NCBI RefSeq assembly: GCF_002846395.1
Contig: NZ_PJMU01000001.1
Coordinates: 930,001-994,000 of the forward strand
Direction of reading: 5' to 3'
Source of the DNA: Pontibacter ramchanderi
GTDB lineage: Bacteria > Bacteroidota > Bacteroidia > Cytophagales > Hymenobacteraceae
DNA length: 64,000 nucleotides
Shown in pieces: positions 26,304-36,000 of the stretch. The notes under the pieces are model-generated. The model searched no databases. It had not been told where the DNA came from and saw only the letters and a program-made list of their open reading frames with translations. A program made the translations under genes and the position numbers. Each line of letters opens with the position of its first letter. The stretch's first letter is position 1.

Positions 26304-26509
26304 GCGTAGATTAGGGTGTTACAACTCTAGTCATGAAAGTACAGAAAAAAATCTGAAATATTATAATAGAATTTGAAAGATATTAATCCTTAAAAAGCTA
26401 AAGATTATATCTATATTGTCAAATTGCTATACAAAAATCACTAATATCCTCTTTGTATATCAGTCAGCCTATCTTTTTCAATTAAACTTTCACTTAGCCA
26501 AACAAATTC
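26304..26509. promoter_or_regulatory. Divergent promoter region of the two defence operons
   Basis: A 206-bp AT-rich spacer separates the minus-strand helicase operon from the plus-strand DUF262-HNH gene, so both promoters must lie here. I see no perfect TAnnTTTG box on either strand and no clear operator palindrome. Confidence 0.4.
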
Positions 26510-28717
26510 ATGAGACAACTTTTTGCTGATAGAGATTCAGACCATTGTACCCTGATAGAATACGTGAGTTCTTTTATAAACAAGCATGATGAAAGTTATG
26601 ATTTGATACAACTTCCACCAATTCAGAGAAACTCGGTTTGGAGAGTAGATCAAATAGAGTTTCTATGGGACTCGATATTGAGAGGTTTCCCAATAGGCAG
26701 CTTCTTACTAGCTCCAAGGGAAAAAGGCCAGGCCGCTAGAAAAATGTATGACTTGGATCAGAAAGAATCTAGTGAAAATGGGTACTTTTTATTGGATGGC
26801 CAACAGCGCACACGAGCTATACTACTAGGTTTTAGACCAAACGAAAACTCCAGGCTATGGATTGACCTAAATCCTAATATGCCTTTCGGTAACCCAGCAC
26901 ACAATAATAGAAAGTTCCTGCTTCGACTAGTAACTTCTTACCAGCCTTGGGGCATGCGGGATAATAATCCATCTGACAAATTGAACGAGTGGCAGAAACT
27001 GGAAGCTCGCTCTGAACTCAATATGGGTACAGTTCGATATGATTATCAAGTAAAAATCGACACAGGTAATGCAACAGTAGATAGTGAAAATTACTCATGG
27101 CCAATATTGTCTAGACTACCTGTGCCCTTAGATGAATTAATTAAGTTATGCGGTTTTACAAGTGGACACTTTAGCATACCTGCTTGGGAAGAAGTAAAAA
27201 ACTTGATTCCAAAGCGTTACAATATACCTGATGAACCTACAGAACACTTTTATACTATCATAAATGCGCTACAAAGATTGCTAGATACTACCTCAAAAGA
27301 TATAAAAACAAGGTCTGTAGTACTTCTGTATCAAAATGAAGATAATCTTGAGCGTTCAGAAGTTGAATTAGACCCTATGGAGGTTTTGTTTACCCGCATC
27401 AATGCAGGTGGAACAGTACTCAATGGGGAAGAAATGGCCTACTCGCTGTTAAAATCCAGCTGGGATGGTGCCTATACGATGGTTTCTAAAATAGTCAATA
27501 GCGCAGAGATTGGGTACTTGTTACCGCCTACTGGTATTGTTATGGCTGCGTCCAGACTAGCCCGTTTTGAGATGGGCAAAGGTGATGACGCAAAACCTGG
27601 TATATCAACTTTTAGGCGCTGGATAAGCGAGCAAAACGACGAGGTAAGTTTTTTACAAACAATGCAAAACTTACTCAACGAAATAGATGGCAAATCAATA
27701 TTCTATAGAGTTGTAGAGAAGTTTTGCAAGTTAGTTTTATACAGAGAGAACCAAGATTCTGATTTCGGCCTTCCAAGAAAGCTTTTGCTATTTATCAAAC
27801 CAACATTCTACCATCCGGTTTTAATCTGGATAAATAAAAACCTAGATAACGTTGAGCTCCTTGAGCAAAACAGGAAGCGTATTATTCGTTACTTACTTCT
27901 ATCCTATATTACAGTTGACAAAGATGATAAGGCCAGCAAACTTGCAATAACCATTTTAAAGGAATCGAAGACACTAAATTTTCCGGATGAGGAAATATTT
28001 TCTGAATTAATCAAACAGGAACTCTCCTCTCCTATACCTACTCCAAGCGAATTTGCATATCCATTTAAGTCTGACTGTGATGGCTTCTTCAGGCATTGGG
28101 GTGATATATTTAAAATTGAAGGAGATGACTTCGGCAGTTTTAGACATAGCTTTTGGAACAAGAAAGAATTAATGCTATGGTATCAGAGAGAGTTTGCTAC
28201 CAAGTGGTTTGTTGGCTATAATCCAATGAGTAATGATGCTTACGATACCCCTTATGATTATGATCACATCGTACCACGTTCTCATATAATCAACTCTGGT
28301 CAAACAAATAATCTGTTTTCCGATGACAAACCACTGATAAATAAGTTCGACTGGAATAGAAACTTGTATGTAAACTCTATTGGCAACTTTAGGATATGGC
28401 CTGGTTGGGCGAACAGATCAGATGGCAACAATTGCCAGAGAATAAAACTAAGGTTAGAGCAGGACGACTTCAGCGTAGACAATGTCGCAAAGGAGCTGGA
28501 TCTACCATCAAACATTGACTTTTTAAAAGCGTCTGCCATTAACCCAGAAGATAAAGAGCTATGGATGCAGGCAGGAGGAAGCCCTCGTAACTGGCCTCAA
28601 GATAGAAGGGAAGCTTTCCAGAAGGCAGTTGAAAGTCGAATAGTGAATCTATACGATGTTCTTTACAGACAAGTATTAGAAGAAGAGATTGCTGTACTTG
28701 AACTTGACATTGTTTAA
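26510..28717 (+). CDS. DUF262 and HNH domain protein (GmrSD-like), divergent copy
   Basis: The 735-residue protein has an N-terminal DUF262 domain with LPPIQRNSVWRVDQIEFLWD (36-55), PIGSFLLAPR and the key FLLDGQQRTRAILL (94-107). A long helical middle follows, then an HNH-like C-terminal nuclease with YDTPYDYDHIVPRSHI and NLYVNSIGNFRIWP. GmrSD-family enzymes use a DUF262 NTPase and an HNH nuclease to cut modified phage DNA. It is larger than, and clearly not a recent duplicate of, the 467-residue DUF262 protein that closes the opposite operon. The stop at 28717 is followed 110 bp later by an unknown gene in the same direction. Confidence 0.85.
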   Translation: MRQLFADRDSDHCTLIEYVSSFINKHDESYDLIQLPPIQRNSVWRVDQIEFLWDSILRGFPIGSFLLAPREKGQAARKMYDLDQKESSENGYFLLDGQQRTRAILLGFRPNENSRLWIDLNPNMPFGNPAHNNRKFLLRLVTSYQPWGMRDNNPSDKLNEWQKLEARSELNMGTVRYDYQVKIDTGNATVDSENYSWPILSRLPVPLDELIKLCGFTSGHFSIPAWEEVKNLIPKRYNIPDEPTEHFYTIINALQRLLDTTSKDIKTRSVVLLYQNEDNLERSEVELDPMEVLFTRINAGGTVLNGEEMAYSLLKSSWDGAYTMVSKIVNSAEIGYLLPPTGIVMAASRLARFEMGKGDDAKPGISTFRRWISEQNDEVSFLQTMQNLLNEIDGKSIFYRVVEKFCKLVLYRENQDSDFGLPRKLLLFIKPTFYHPVLIWINKNLDNVELLEQNRKRIIRYLLLSYITVDKDDKASKLAITILKESKTLNFPDEEIFSELIKQELSSPIPTPSEFAYPFKSDCDGFFRHWGDIFKIEGDDFGSFRHSFWNKKELMLWYQREFATKWFVGYNPMSNDAYDTPYDYDHIVPRSHIINSGQTNNLFSDDKPLINKFDWNRNLYVNSIGNFRIWPGWANRSDGNNCQRIKLRLEQDDFSVDNVAKELDLPSNIDFLKASAINPEDKELWMQAGGSPRNWPQDRREAFQKAVESRIVNLYDVLYRQVLEEEIAVLELDIV

Positions 28718-28827
28718 AATGGAATTGATTGATATCGATAGTTCTATAAATCAATTAAATTAGAGGTATAGAATTATATATACTTCTATAGTTCAAGTTC
28801 TTCCATAATTACATACAGAAGGTTATT

Positions 28828-30060
28828 TTGAAAGGTAAAGAATTAAACGTAAGGTTTATCGCGGAAAAAGTATACGTCACTGACAGAAAACCTTTGGCAC
28901 TGAAGCATACCAATTTGCAGGTCTCAGGTAAATCATTTAAGTCCCCAGCATATTGGGCTGTTAGGGTCCTAGCTCATATCCCTGAAGAGAAAAGGCTACA
29001 CGTGGAGGTATTATCATACAATGTTGGCCCCTGTGACTTTAGCAGTCAACAGTTAAGCTACTCGAGTGTATTAGAAGAAATTGAGAGGCTCACCTTCAGG
29101 TCAATAGACACTAACGGGTTGCTCAACACGCTAAATGGCACACGATCCGTGAGCATAAGTTCAAAATCTATGTTAGGAAGCAGTTACCGCCGTGGAGACC
29201 TTGACTATAGAACTGAGTCAAATACTACTTTTAAGCGAATTATCAAAGAGAACTTTTTCGTGCCGATCAAGAATCTCCGGTTCAAGCAAGGAGGTGTGCT
29301 GTTCGAAGGGAAGCTAAAGGGAATCAAGAAAAAGCATGAGTTCGAAATCCGAAACAATGAAATAATAGAGGAGTTTGACGCCATCAAGAACTACTTTGCG
29401 AACGTCCTGAAGACTAAAAAAGTGGAGGTATTTGTGACAGCCGAAGTCCTCTATGATGCAGTTACTCCAATTGAGGTAACATCACCTGAAATAGGCAAGA
29501 TTGACAGAAATGTAATCGAGGACGTCAAATTGGAAACAGTAAAGGCGACAATTAAATGGAATCCTTCAGCCAGCGATAATAGTACCCTTTTCACTATGGA
29601 CGAGTTTTTTGAAGCTTTTGGTGAAGAGAACTTTCAACCATCCGTCTTTTACAAGAAAGATAAAGATTTATTAGAAGACCTGGTTAAAGTCACGGAATCA
29701 AAACACTATAAGCACCTATCCTACCTCTCCAGGAAGCACGACTCTGGATCAATGAGGCTTAGATTCTCTCATAAACCCTTGTCTTTCATATTCCTTATCA
29801 GAGGAATGAAGCACGACCATTTTGTTTGGGAAACGCTAGATACCGAAGAGGCGACATATATTTGGCACTTCCCCAAAAGCAAATTGCTTAGGTCTGCTTT
29901 CGATGAAGTTGAAGGTGCTATAAAAATTATCAAAGCAAGTGGAAAAACGTCTTTTCTCGGTCTTAACAACGAGCTTTTCACACGTATTAATCACAACTAC
30001 AAAGAAGGGGTAGATGGTTTTGTTGAGTGGAAAAACAAGTTAGAAGATATATTAATTTAG
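28828..30060 (+). CDS. Unknown protein in the defence island
   Basis: The 410-residue ORF begins with a TTG at 28828, preceded by AGAAGG 5 bp upstream; no ATG occurs for well over 100 codons, so the TTG start is well supported. The protein is basic and has no membrane segment. Visible segments include NVRFIAEKVYVTDRKPLAL at the start and VWETLDTEEATYIWHFPKS near residue 331. I recognise no domain. Its position between a DUF262-HNH nuclease and an HTH protein, all in one direction, suggests a partner in a defence module (inference from context only). Confidence 0.6.
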   Translation: MKGKELNVRFIAEKVYVTDRKPLALKHTNLQVSGKSFKSPAYWAVRVLAHIPEEKRLHVEVLSYNVGPCDFSSQQLSYSSVLEEIERLTFRSIDTNGLLNTLNGTRSVSISSKSMLGSSYRRGDLDYRTESNTTFKRIIKENFFVPIKNLRFKQGGVLFEGKLKGIKKKHEFEIRNNEIIEEFDAIKNYFANVLKTKKVEVFVTAEVLYDAVTPIEVTSPEIGKIDRNVIEDVKLETVKATIKWNPSASDNSTLFTMDEFFEAFGEENFQPSVFYKKDKDLLEDLVKVTESKHYKHLSYLSRKHDSGSMRLRFSHKPLSFIFLIRGMKHDHFVWETLDTEEATYIWHFPKSKLLRSAFDEVEGAIKIIKASGKTSFLGLNNELFTRINHNYKEGVDGFVEWKNKLEDILI

Positions 30061-30133
30061 CAAATTACATCGATTAAGCTGTAGAAGTCTGTCTATCCTA
30101 ACCAAAGTAAATCATCATTTTATTTCTGCTAGA

Positions 30134-31249
30134 ATGGAAAAGACAACAATCACGCGTCAAGAGCTTTATGACATGGTGTGGAAAGAGCCCATGACTACGC
30201 TCGCCAAGCGATATGGTATCTCCGACAATGGCCTGAGGAAGATCTGCATAAAGTTAGAGATACCGCTTCCTAAGGCCGGCCATTGGATGATGCTAAAGGC
30301 TGGTAAGAAAGTCAAGGTGGCTCCCCTGCCTTCTTCATTCAAAGGGGAGCAGGAGGTGAAACTGACCGTTAGACAAGACGGTGAGGCCTACGACCCCACA
30401 GGCCTGTCGGCTTTGGCAAGGCTAATAAGGGATCTGGAGGACAATCATTTGGATCTAATCACCATCCCCGAAAAGTTGAAAAGCCCAGATCCACTTATTC
30501 TAGCCGCCAAGGAGGCCTTTGAACGAAATAGAAAGGATATATCCTACAACGGCCTCTACTCCTGCGATAATAAGCTGAGTATTAATGTTTCCCCGGCAAC
30601 CGCCGCTAGAGCGTTCCGGTTCATGGACACGCTTTTTAAAGCACTAAAGGCTTTGGGTCACGATGTGATTGCAGAATATCAAAGTACCTACGCTGTTGTC
30701 CATGGAGAGCGATTTGAAATCGGACTTCGAGAGAAGCTTTCTGAATACACTGTTAAGCATGGCTCATGGGACAGTAAGAAATACAAACCCTCTGGCCTGC
30801 TCGCGTTTTGGTACAAGAACTTTGGGTCAAGAGAATGGGCGGATGACAAAAAGCCACTCGAAGAAAGGCTATCAAGAATCCTAGCAACTCTATTGGTAAA
30901 AGGTCAAACCAAGCATACTGAGAGATTAGAGCGGGAAAGAAAGCAAGCAGAGCGCGATGAAAGAGAAAGAGTGTATCGCGAAATGGAGGCTAGGCAGGAA
31001 AAAGAGTTGGAGAGCCTTAAGCATATACTTGTAGAAGCCGAGCGTTGGCGTCAGGCAAAGGTTATGCGCGACTACGCCGCTGAGGTGGAGAGAACTGCTC
31101 GCGGCAACGGCACATATAATAATCAGTTGGGCGAGTGGGCTGCGTGGGTACGTAAAAAGGCAGATTGGCACGACCCGCAGGTGAAGCGCCACGATGATCT
31201 GCTAACTGAGGTAGACTGGGACACCCTTACCCTGAATAGGAAGTCTTGA
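30134..31249 (+). CDS. HTH-domain protein, 3' end cut by an IS256-family element
   Basis: The 371-residue product starts with a helix-turn-helix-like region (ITRQELYDMVWKEPMTTLAK, then RYGISDNGLRKICIKLEIPL), a type seen in uncharacterised proteins of mobile elements. The C-terminal third is a charged coiled coil (RLERERKQAERDERERVYRE). The stop codon TGA at 31247-31249 is made by the last T of the target duplication and the first two bases of the inserted IS. Across the IS the frame would go on as SYFFW and a TAG, so only five residues were lost. The function is unknown and the gene may still work. Confidence 0.65.
   Translation: MEKTTITRQELYDMVWKEPMTTLAKRYGISDNGLRKICIKLEIPLPKAGHWMMLKAGKKVKVAPLPSSFKGEQEVKLTVRQDGEAYDPTGLSALARLIRDLEDNHLDLITIPEKLKSPDPLILAAKEAFERNRKDISYNGLYSCDNKLSINVSPATAARAFRFMDTLFKALKALGHDVIAEYQSTYAVVHGERFEIGLREKLSEYTVKHGSWDSKKYKPSGLLAFWYKNFGSREWADDKKPLEERLSRILATLLVKGQTKHTERLERERKQAERDERERVYREMEARQEKELESLKHILVEAERWRQAKVMRDYAAEVERTARGNGTYNNQLGEWAAWVRKKADWHDPQVKRHDDLLTEVDWDTLTLNRKS
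31240..31247. repeat. Target site duplication, left copy (GAAGTCTT)
   Basis: The 8-bp GAAGTCTT immediately before the IS left end is repeated exactly at its right end (32635-32642). The 8-bp size is usual for the IS256 family. Confidence 0.95.
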
Positions 31250-32634
31250 GGCTGTAAAATAAACTGTGTCAAAGGATTAGCAGTATTACCTTTAACACAG
31301 TCACCATGGAAGAGAAAAACGAGCTGGATCTGGAAAAGATCAAGCGCCAGTTCCTGGAAGAGTTCCGGAGCGGCAAACCCACCTTTGGCAAAGACGGCGC
31401 GCTTGGCCCCCTGCTGAAACACTTCTTGGAAGCGGCCCTAGACGCCGAAATGGATCTCCATCTGGATGCTGAACAGCGGGCCAAAGGCAACCGGCGCAAC
31501 GGCAAAGTCTCCAAGCAGGTGCGCACCTCGGACGGCGTGATCGAAGTGGAATCATCCCGCGACCGCTCGGCAAGCTTTGAGCCGCAGATCATCCGAAAGC
31601 GGGAGACGGTGCTGGCCGAGAACCTGGAGCCCCGCATCCTGAGCATGTACGGCCTGGGCATGAGCCTGCGGGACATCTCCTCGCACCTGAAGGAGCTCTA
31701 CGACATGGACATCTCCCACGACACCCTGGCGGCTCTCACAGAGAAGATCGTCCCTCAGGTGAAGGAATGGCAGGCCCGGCCGCTGGACCCGCTCTACTGC
31801 ATCGTCCGGCTGGATGCCATGCACTACAAGGTCAGGCAGGAAGGGCGCACGGTCTCTAAAGCTGTCTACAACATTTTAGGCATTGACCGCCACGGCCACA
31901 AAGAACTGCTGGGCGTGTATGTCTCCGAAAGCGAGGGAGCCACTTTCTGGCTCTCCGTGCTCACCGACCTGCAGCAGCGGGGCCTTGCCGACATGCTCAT
32001 CGCCTGTATCGATAACCTCAGGGGCTTTGCCGAGGCCATCGCCAGCGTCTTTCCACAAACTGAGGTGCAGAGCTGCATCGTGCATCAGATACGAAACAGC
32101 ATCAAATACGTGGCCTCCAAGGACCAGAAGGAGTTCATGCGGGACCTCAAACCCGTGTACCGAGCAGAGTCAAAAGAGCTGGCTGAGCTCAGGCTGCTGG
32201 AGCTGGAGGAGAGGTGGGGCAAAAAGTACCCCAAGGTGCTCGAGAGCTGGCAGCGGAACTGGGAGAAGCTGAGCACGTACTTTAAGTACACCGAGCCGAT
32301 TCGCCACCTGATCTACACCACCAACACGATTGAGGGCTTTCACCGCCAGGTGCGGAAAGTGACCAAGACCAAGGGGGCTTTCCCCTCGGATATGGCCCTG
32401 TTGAAGCTGATCTACTTATCGCACCAGAACATCAGCAAAAAATGGGTGATGCCGCTCTCGAATTGGAGCCAGACGGCCCAGCAGCTATCGATCTGGTTTG
32501 GCGATAGGATGCAGCTGGACTTGAGGTGAGGCGCACTTCAAAAGTTTGGCCCTTTTGCCGTAAGGACTCAGCCAGAACAGCAAAAGGGCCAGTAAATGGA
32601 AACGAGGAAATGACACAGTTTAAATTACACTCCC
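31248..32634 (+). mobile_element. IS256-family insertion sequence, complete
   Basis: The 1387-bp element has imperfect 24-bp terminal inverted repeats at 31248-31271 and 32611-32634. By my alignment 19 of 24 positions match, including the inner 12 bp TAAACTGTGTCA. It carries one transposase gene and is flanked by the exact 8-bp duplication GAAGTCTT. The intact ORF, terminal repeats and perfect duplication mean a recent, probably active copy. It landed at the very end of the HTH-protein gene. Confidence 0.96.
31306..32529 (+). CDS. IS256-family transposase
   Basis: This DDE transposase moves the element by a copy-out/paste-in mechanism. The 407-residue product is full length for the family. 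The catalytic triad appears as Asp170 (IVRLDAMHYKVR), Asp236 (LIACIDNLRGF) and Glu343 (TTNTIEGFHRQVRK), the last being the IS256 signature. The N-terminal half has the usual DNA-binding region (LLKHFLEAALDAEMD, GNRRNGKVSK). GC content is far higher than that of the AT-rich island around it, showing a separate origin. Confidence 0.96.
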   Translation: MEEKNELDLEKIKRQFLEEFRSGKPTFGKDGALGPLLKHFLEAALDAEMDLHLDAEQRAKGNRRNGKVSKQVRTSDGVIEVESSRDRSASFEPQIIRKRETVLAENLEPRILSMYGLGMSLRDISSHLKELYDMDISHDTLAALTEKIVPQVKEWQARPLDPLYCIVRLDAMHYKVRQEGRTVSKAVYNILGIDRHGHKELLGVYVSESEGATFWLSVLTDLQQRGLADMLIACIDNLRGFAEAIASVFPQTEVQSCIVHQIRNSIKYVASKDQKEFMRDLKPVYRAESKELAELRLLELEERWGKKYPKVLESWQRNWEKLSTYFKYTEPIRHLIYTTNTIEGFHRQVRKVTKTKGAFPSDMALLKLIYLSHQNISKKWVMPLSNWSQTAQQLSIWFGDRMQLDLR

Positions 32635-32642
32635 GAAGTCTT
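32635..32642. repeat. Target site duplication, right copy (GAAGTCTT)
   Basis: Second copy of the IS target duplication. The bases after it continue the reading frame of the interrupted HTH gene to a TAG at 32657-32659. Confidence 0.95.
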
Positions 32643-33069
32643 CCTACTTTTTTTGGTAGATTAGCAGACACCTTGTAAATAGATTCCACTACTCCAATAC
32701 CTCAGGCGAATCGTCTGTAAGCGAACTCACATATAAAAGTAGCTGCAAGCCCATTGGGTGTCTCTACATTAGTTAATATCGTTACCGATTTACATATAAC
32801 AAAGTCTTATGCCCGCTTCATATTCCATAAGTAATTAAAGCCGGCGCAGGGAAAAGTAGAAAAACAGAGCAGCTGTTTATTTATACCTAAACAGTATTGC
32901 TGCACTTCCCACATAAGGTCTTAAGTACTTTTGATTCAATTAATATCTTACCTTCATCACTTCAATCTCTAGACCACGTTCTACCTTTGCTGTCAAGTAT
33001 GTTGCACTACATTCATAAACTATTTAAAAACGCAAACTCACAAAGCTAACTCACAAGGTAACATATCGC
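32643..33069. other. AT-rich spacer before the NACHT gene
   Basis: About 430 bp with no credible ORF. The first 17 bases are the severed 3' end of the HTH gene. A TACCTTTG -7-like box lies at 32982-32989, about 80 bp before the NACHT start, but no TTG stands at the right distance. No repeat or RNA motif is seen. Confidence 0.45.
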
Positions 33070-36000
33070 ATGAGCTCAAACTTTATACAACCTTCTCTTG
33101 TACATAACCTGACAATTGACGAAGCTCTTAAGCCAAAAGAAGATAAACTAGACATTGATTGGTATTTATCAAAAAAAGAAGCGCAGAAACCTAATTTCAC
33201 GTGGGATGACTTATTTGGCAACGACTCCTCTTCTATAAGAGCTATGGTATTGGGAGAACCGGGAAGCGGGAAATCAACACTTTTAAAGCAAATATTCAAG
33301 CAGGCAGGCATCAGACAAAAAGAAGCAGCGTTTATTCCATTGACTTCAGTGGAGAAGGACATGCGTGCTGCAATCGAAGATGCCCTACAAGTTGACGCAA
33401 CACACTCAGAAGAAACTGATGAAGGTACCCGCTATAGAACAAAGAACTTCAAATTGGAAAATGAGAGCTCCTGCATTGTTTGTTTCGATGCATTGGATGA
33501 GGTAAGTGAGCATGCTTTCAATAGGGTGATAGATCAGATTAAATCATTTTGCAATGACTACCCAGACATCACCATACTGGTCAGCTGTAGGAAACACTAC
33601 CTAAGCCACTCCCATGCTAAGCTCAGGCAATTAGAAAACTTCTCTTTTATAAGCGTACTCCCCTTCAACACCACTCAAATTAGAGAATTCCTAAAAGGGG
33701 AGCTCGGTGCGAAAGCTACCCCTGATACAATAGAGGCTATCCTGCAAAAGTCAACAACCAATGCAGGCAACTCTATTTTAACTACTCCCAGGTACCTGAA
33801 AGTATTCTCTGATTTACTTTCATCAACTTCTTTAGAAAAGGTACTAGATTTAAAGCGAGCAGATCTATTCGAGAAAGCGATCTACCACAAGTTGGAGACA
33901 GAAATTCTAAAAGAGAACCAGAAAGGTGACAAGTCCATCAAACCCAATGAAGGGATCATTACAAAGCGCGTTTTAGAAAAGCTCGCGCTGGTTATGGAAA
34001 TCTATCAAAGGAACAAGATTACGAAAGAGGAGTTGGTTACTTTTATGGATGAAACTTCCTCAAACACGAACCTGATTTTCTTAAACCACCTCGATATTGA
34101 CATATTCATCACCCGGGTACTTAAAAATATAGAAGATAACTTGGAATTTGACAACACAGAGTTTCAGGAGTATCTGGCTGCAAAAGAACTACTACGACTC
34201 GGTCGGAAAAGCCAGATACTCTATGACCTGATCATTGAGCCAAACTTCCAGCACATCCACCGAAATTGGTACGACGTGTTACGCTATGTAGTAGAGATCG
34301 AGCCGGCACAGGTTGTTCCTTTAATTGAGCACCTCAACCTGAAAGGAAAAAACCCTATAGCAGATGATTTCTTCAGACTTTTTTCCACAATAGAAGCTAG
34401 CCAGTTGAATGAAGAACAAAAGCGAATTGTCTTTAATGGCATCTTCTCTTACTTTCAAAAGAGCACCTTCTACCTTGGCTATGAACAAGCTGCAAAGTTG
34501 AGCCAGTTTTTCATCCCCGCTAATCATGAAATGCTCCACTCTGAACATGCCCAAGCCAAGTCCGATCAGAATAACAGGAGGTTGCTAAACATCACGATAG
34601 CTGTTTACTATCTTTTGGAAGGAGGCTGCTTAACTAGAGAAGAAACTCTACTCTGGAGAAAAATTCTTCTGGATCAGTCTAATATATCCTCACAAAAACT
34701 TCTGCAGACAAATAGTCTACGAGCCCTGAGAAAGTTCAAAGATATTGCATTGTTCGAACAGCTAAACGATACGATCGCTTCGAGTGAACAGGAGGTACAG
34801 GAGGTTTTCCTCTTCAGCTGCTGCGAAGTTGCACCCGACAGCTCCTACACACTTGAAAAAGTGGTGACATATCTGAAGCAAAACAGAGAACATGCCGAAA
34901 GACTACTAACTAGCATCACCGGTTCAAGCTCTCTGACGTTCATTTTTAATGAAATGCTTAAGGATGAGGTCATGCTGAGAAATGTGACAGAAAATTTCAG
35001 TGGGTACAGCTATCATAGCTTTGAAAACATCATGAAGGCCTGGAATGAGGAACTCGAAGCTGCTATCAAAGACTTACTTACCCACTTGCTGACGAAGGAC
35101 AGAAACTACCTCTATAATGCAGAAAGTTTCATAAAACAGATGGTAACTCTACTGTGCCAGAAGCAGGAAACTTATTTTTTTGAGTTTCTACGCCTGTTGC
35201 CGAGTGAGGCTTTCTATTCTAGTTATGAAGAACTATTAGCTAGGCTCTTAAAACCGCATCAGGTAGATAACTTTGTGCAGTTACTAAAGAGCAGCAGGCA
35301 CAGAGAATTCCTTGCCAAAAGCGTACTGCGTCGTGTTCGCTACGTGGATAATCCTCTGGGTGAGGATGTATACACAGCAGGAAGGGAACATTTTCCTGAA
35401 ATGTATGAAGCCTGGGACGCTGCTCCTTCCGAAGATAATTTCTTACAGCAACGCGTGCAGTCTGATTACAAGAGATTTCAAGATGAGTTGGGGACAGAAG
35501 ACGGTGCTTTTAACCCGGAAGTTTTTTCCACTTTTTACAACAACATGCAATCCCTCCAACCTTTAGTACAGGAGGCTGAATTGCAGCGGCTGAAAAAAAA
35601 CCTGCTTTTCATCTTCAGTAGCCTGAAAGTAGCGAATTACCGCATCATGGTTACACAGGTAACTGATACCAGCAAAAACATCCATGCCAGCAACCGGTAT
35701 TTCTTTTCTTTTGGTTTATATATCCGGCTTGCCTTGGACTTAGGACTTGCACAGGAATTAGCTCCTTACCGGTCCAAGATTATTAGCTACCTGGCCGTCG
35801 CCTCCGCCAAGGAGATTGAACTTATTGTGGAACACCTGGGAGAATTTACTGATGAGGATATCCAGCAACTACTTGACTTCTGCTCAGGCAGGACTGACGA
35901 TTTACTGATTAGCTCTCCGAGAGGCTTCTTGAAAATGGTAGAGATCGTGCAGCGACAGGAGCTGATACCTATACTCCGTGCTTTTGTAGAAGAGCCGAAA

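Noticed and set aside
32432-32689. Minus-strand ORF across the IS right end
   Set aside because: It is composed of IS and flanking noncoding sequence with no similarity; the terminal repeat and duplication explain the region.
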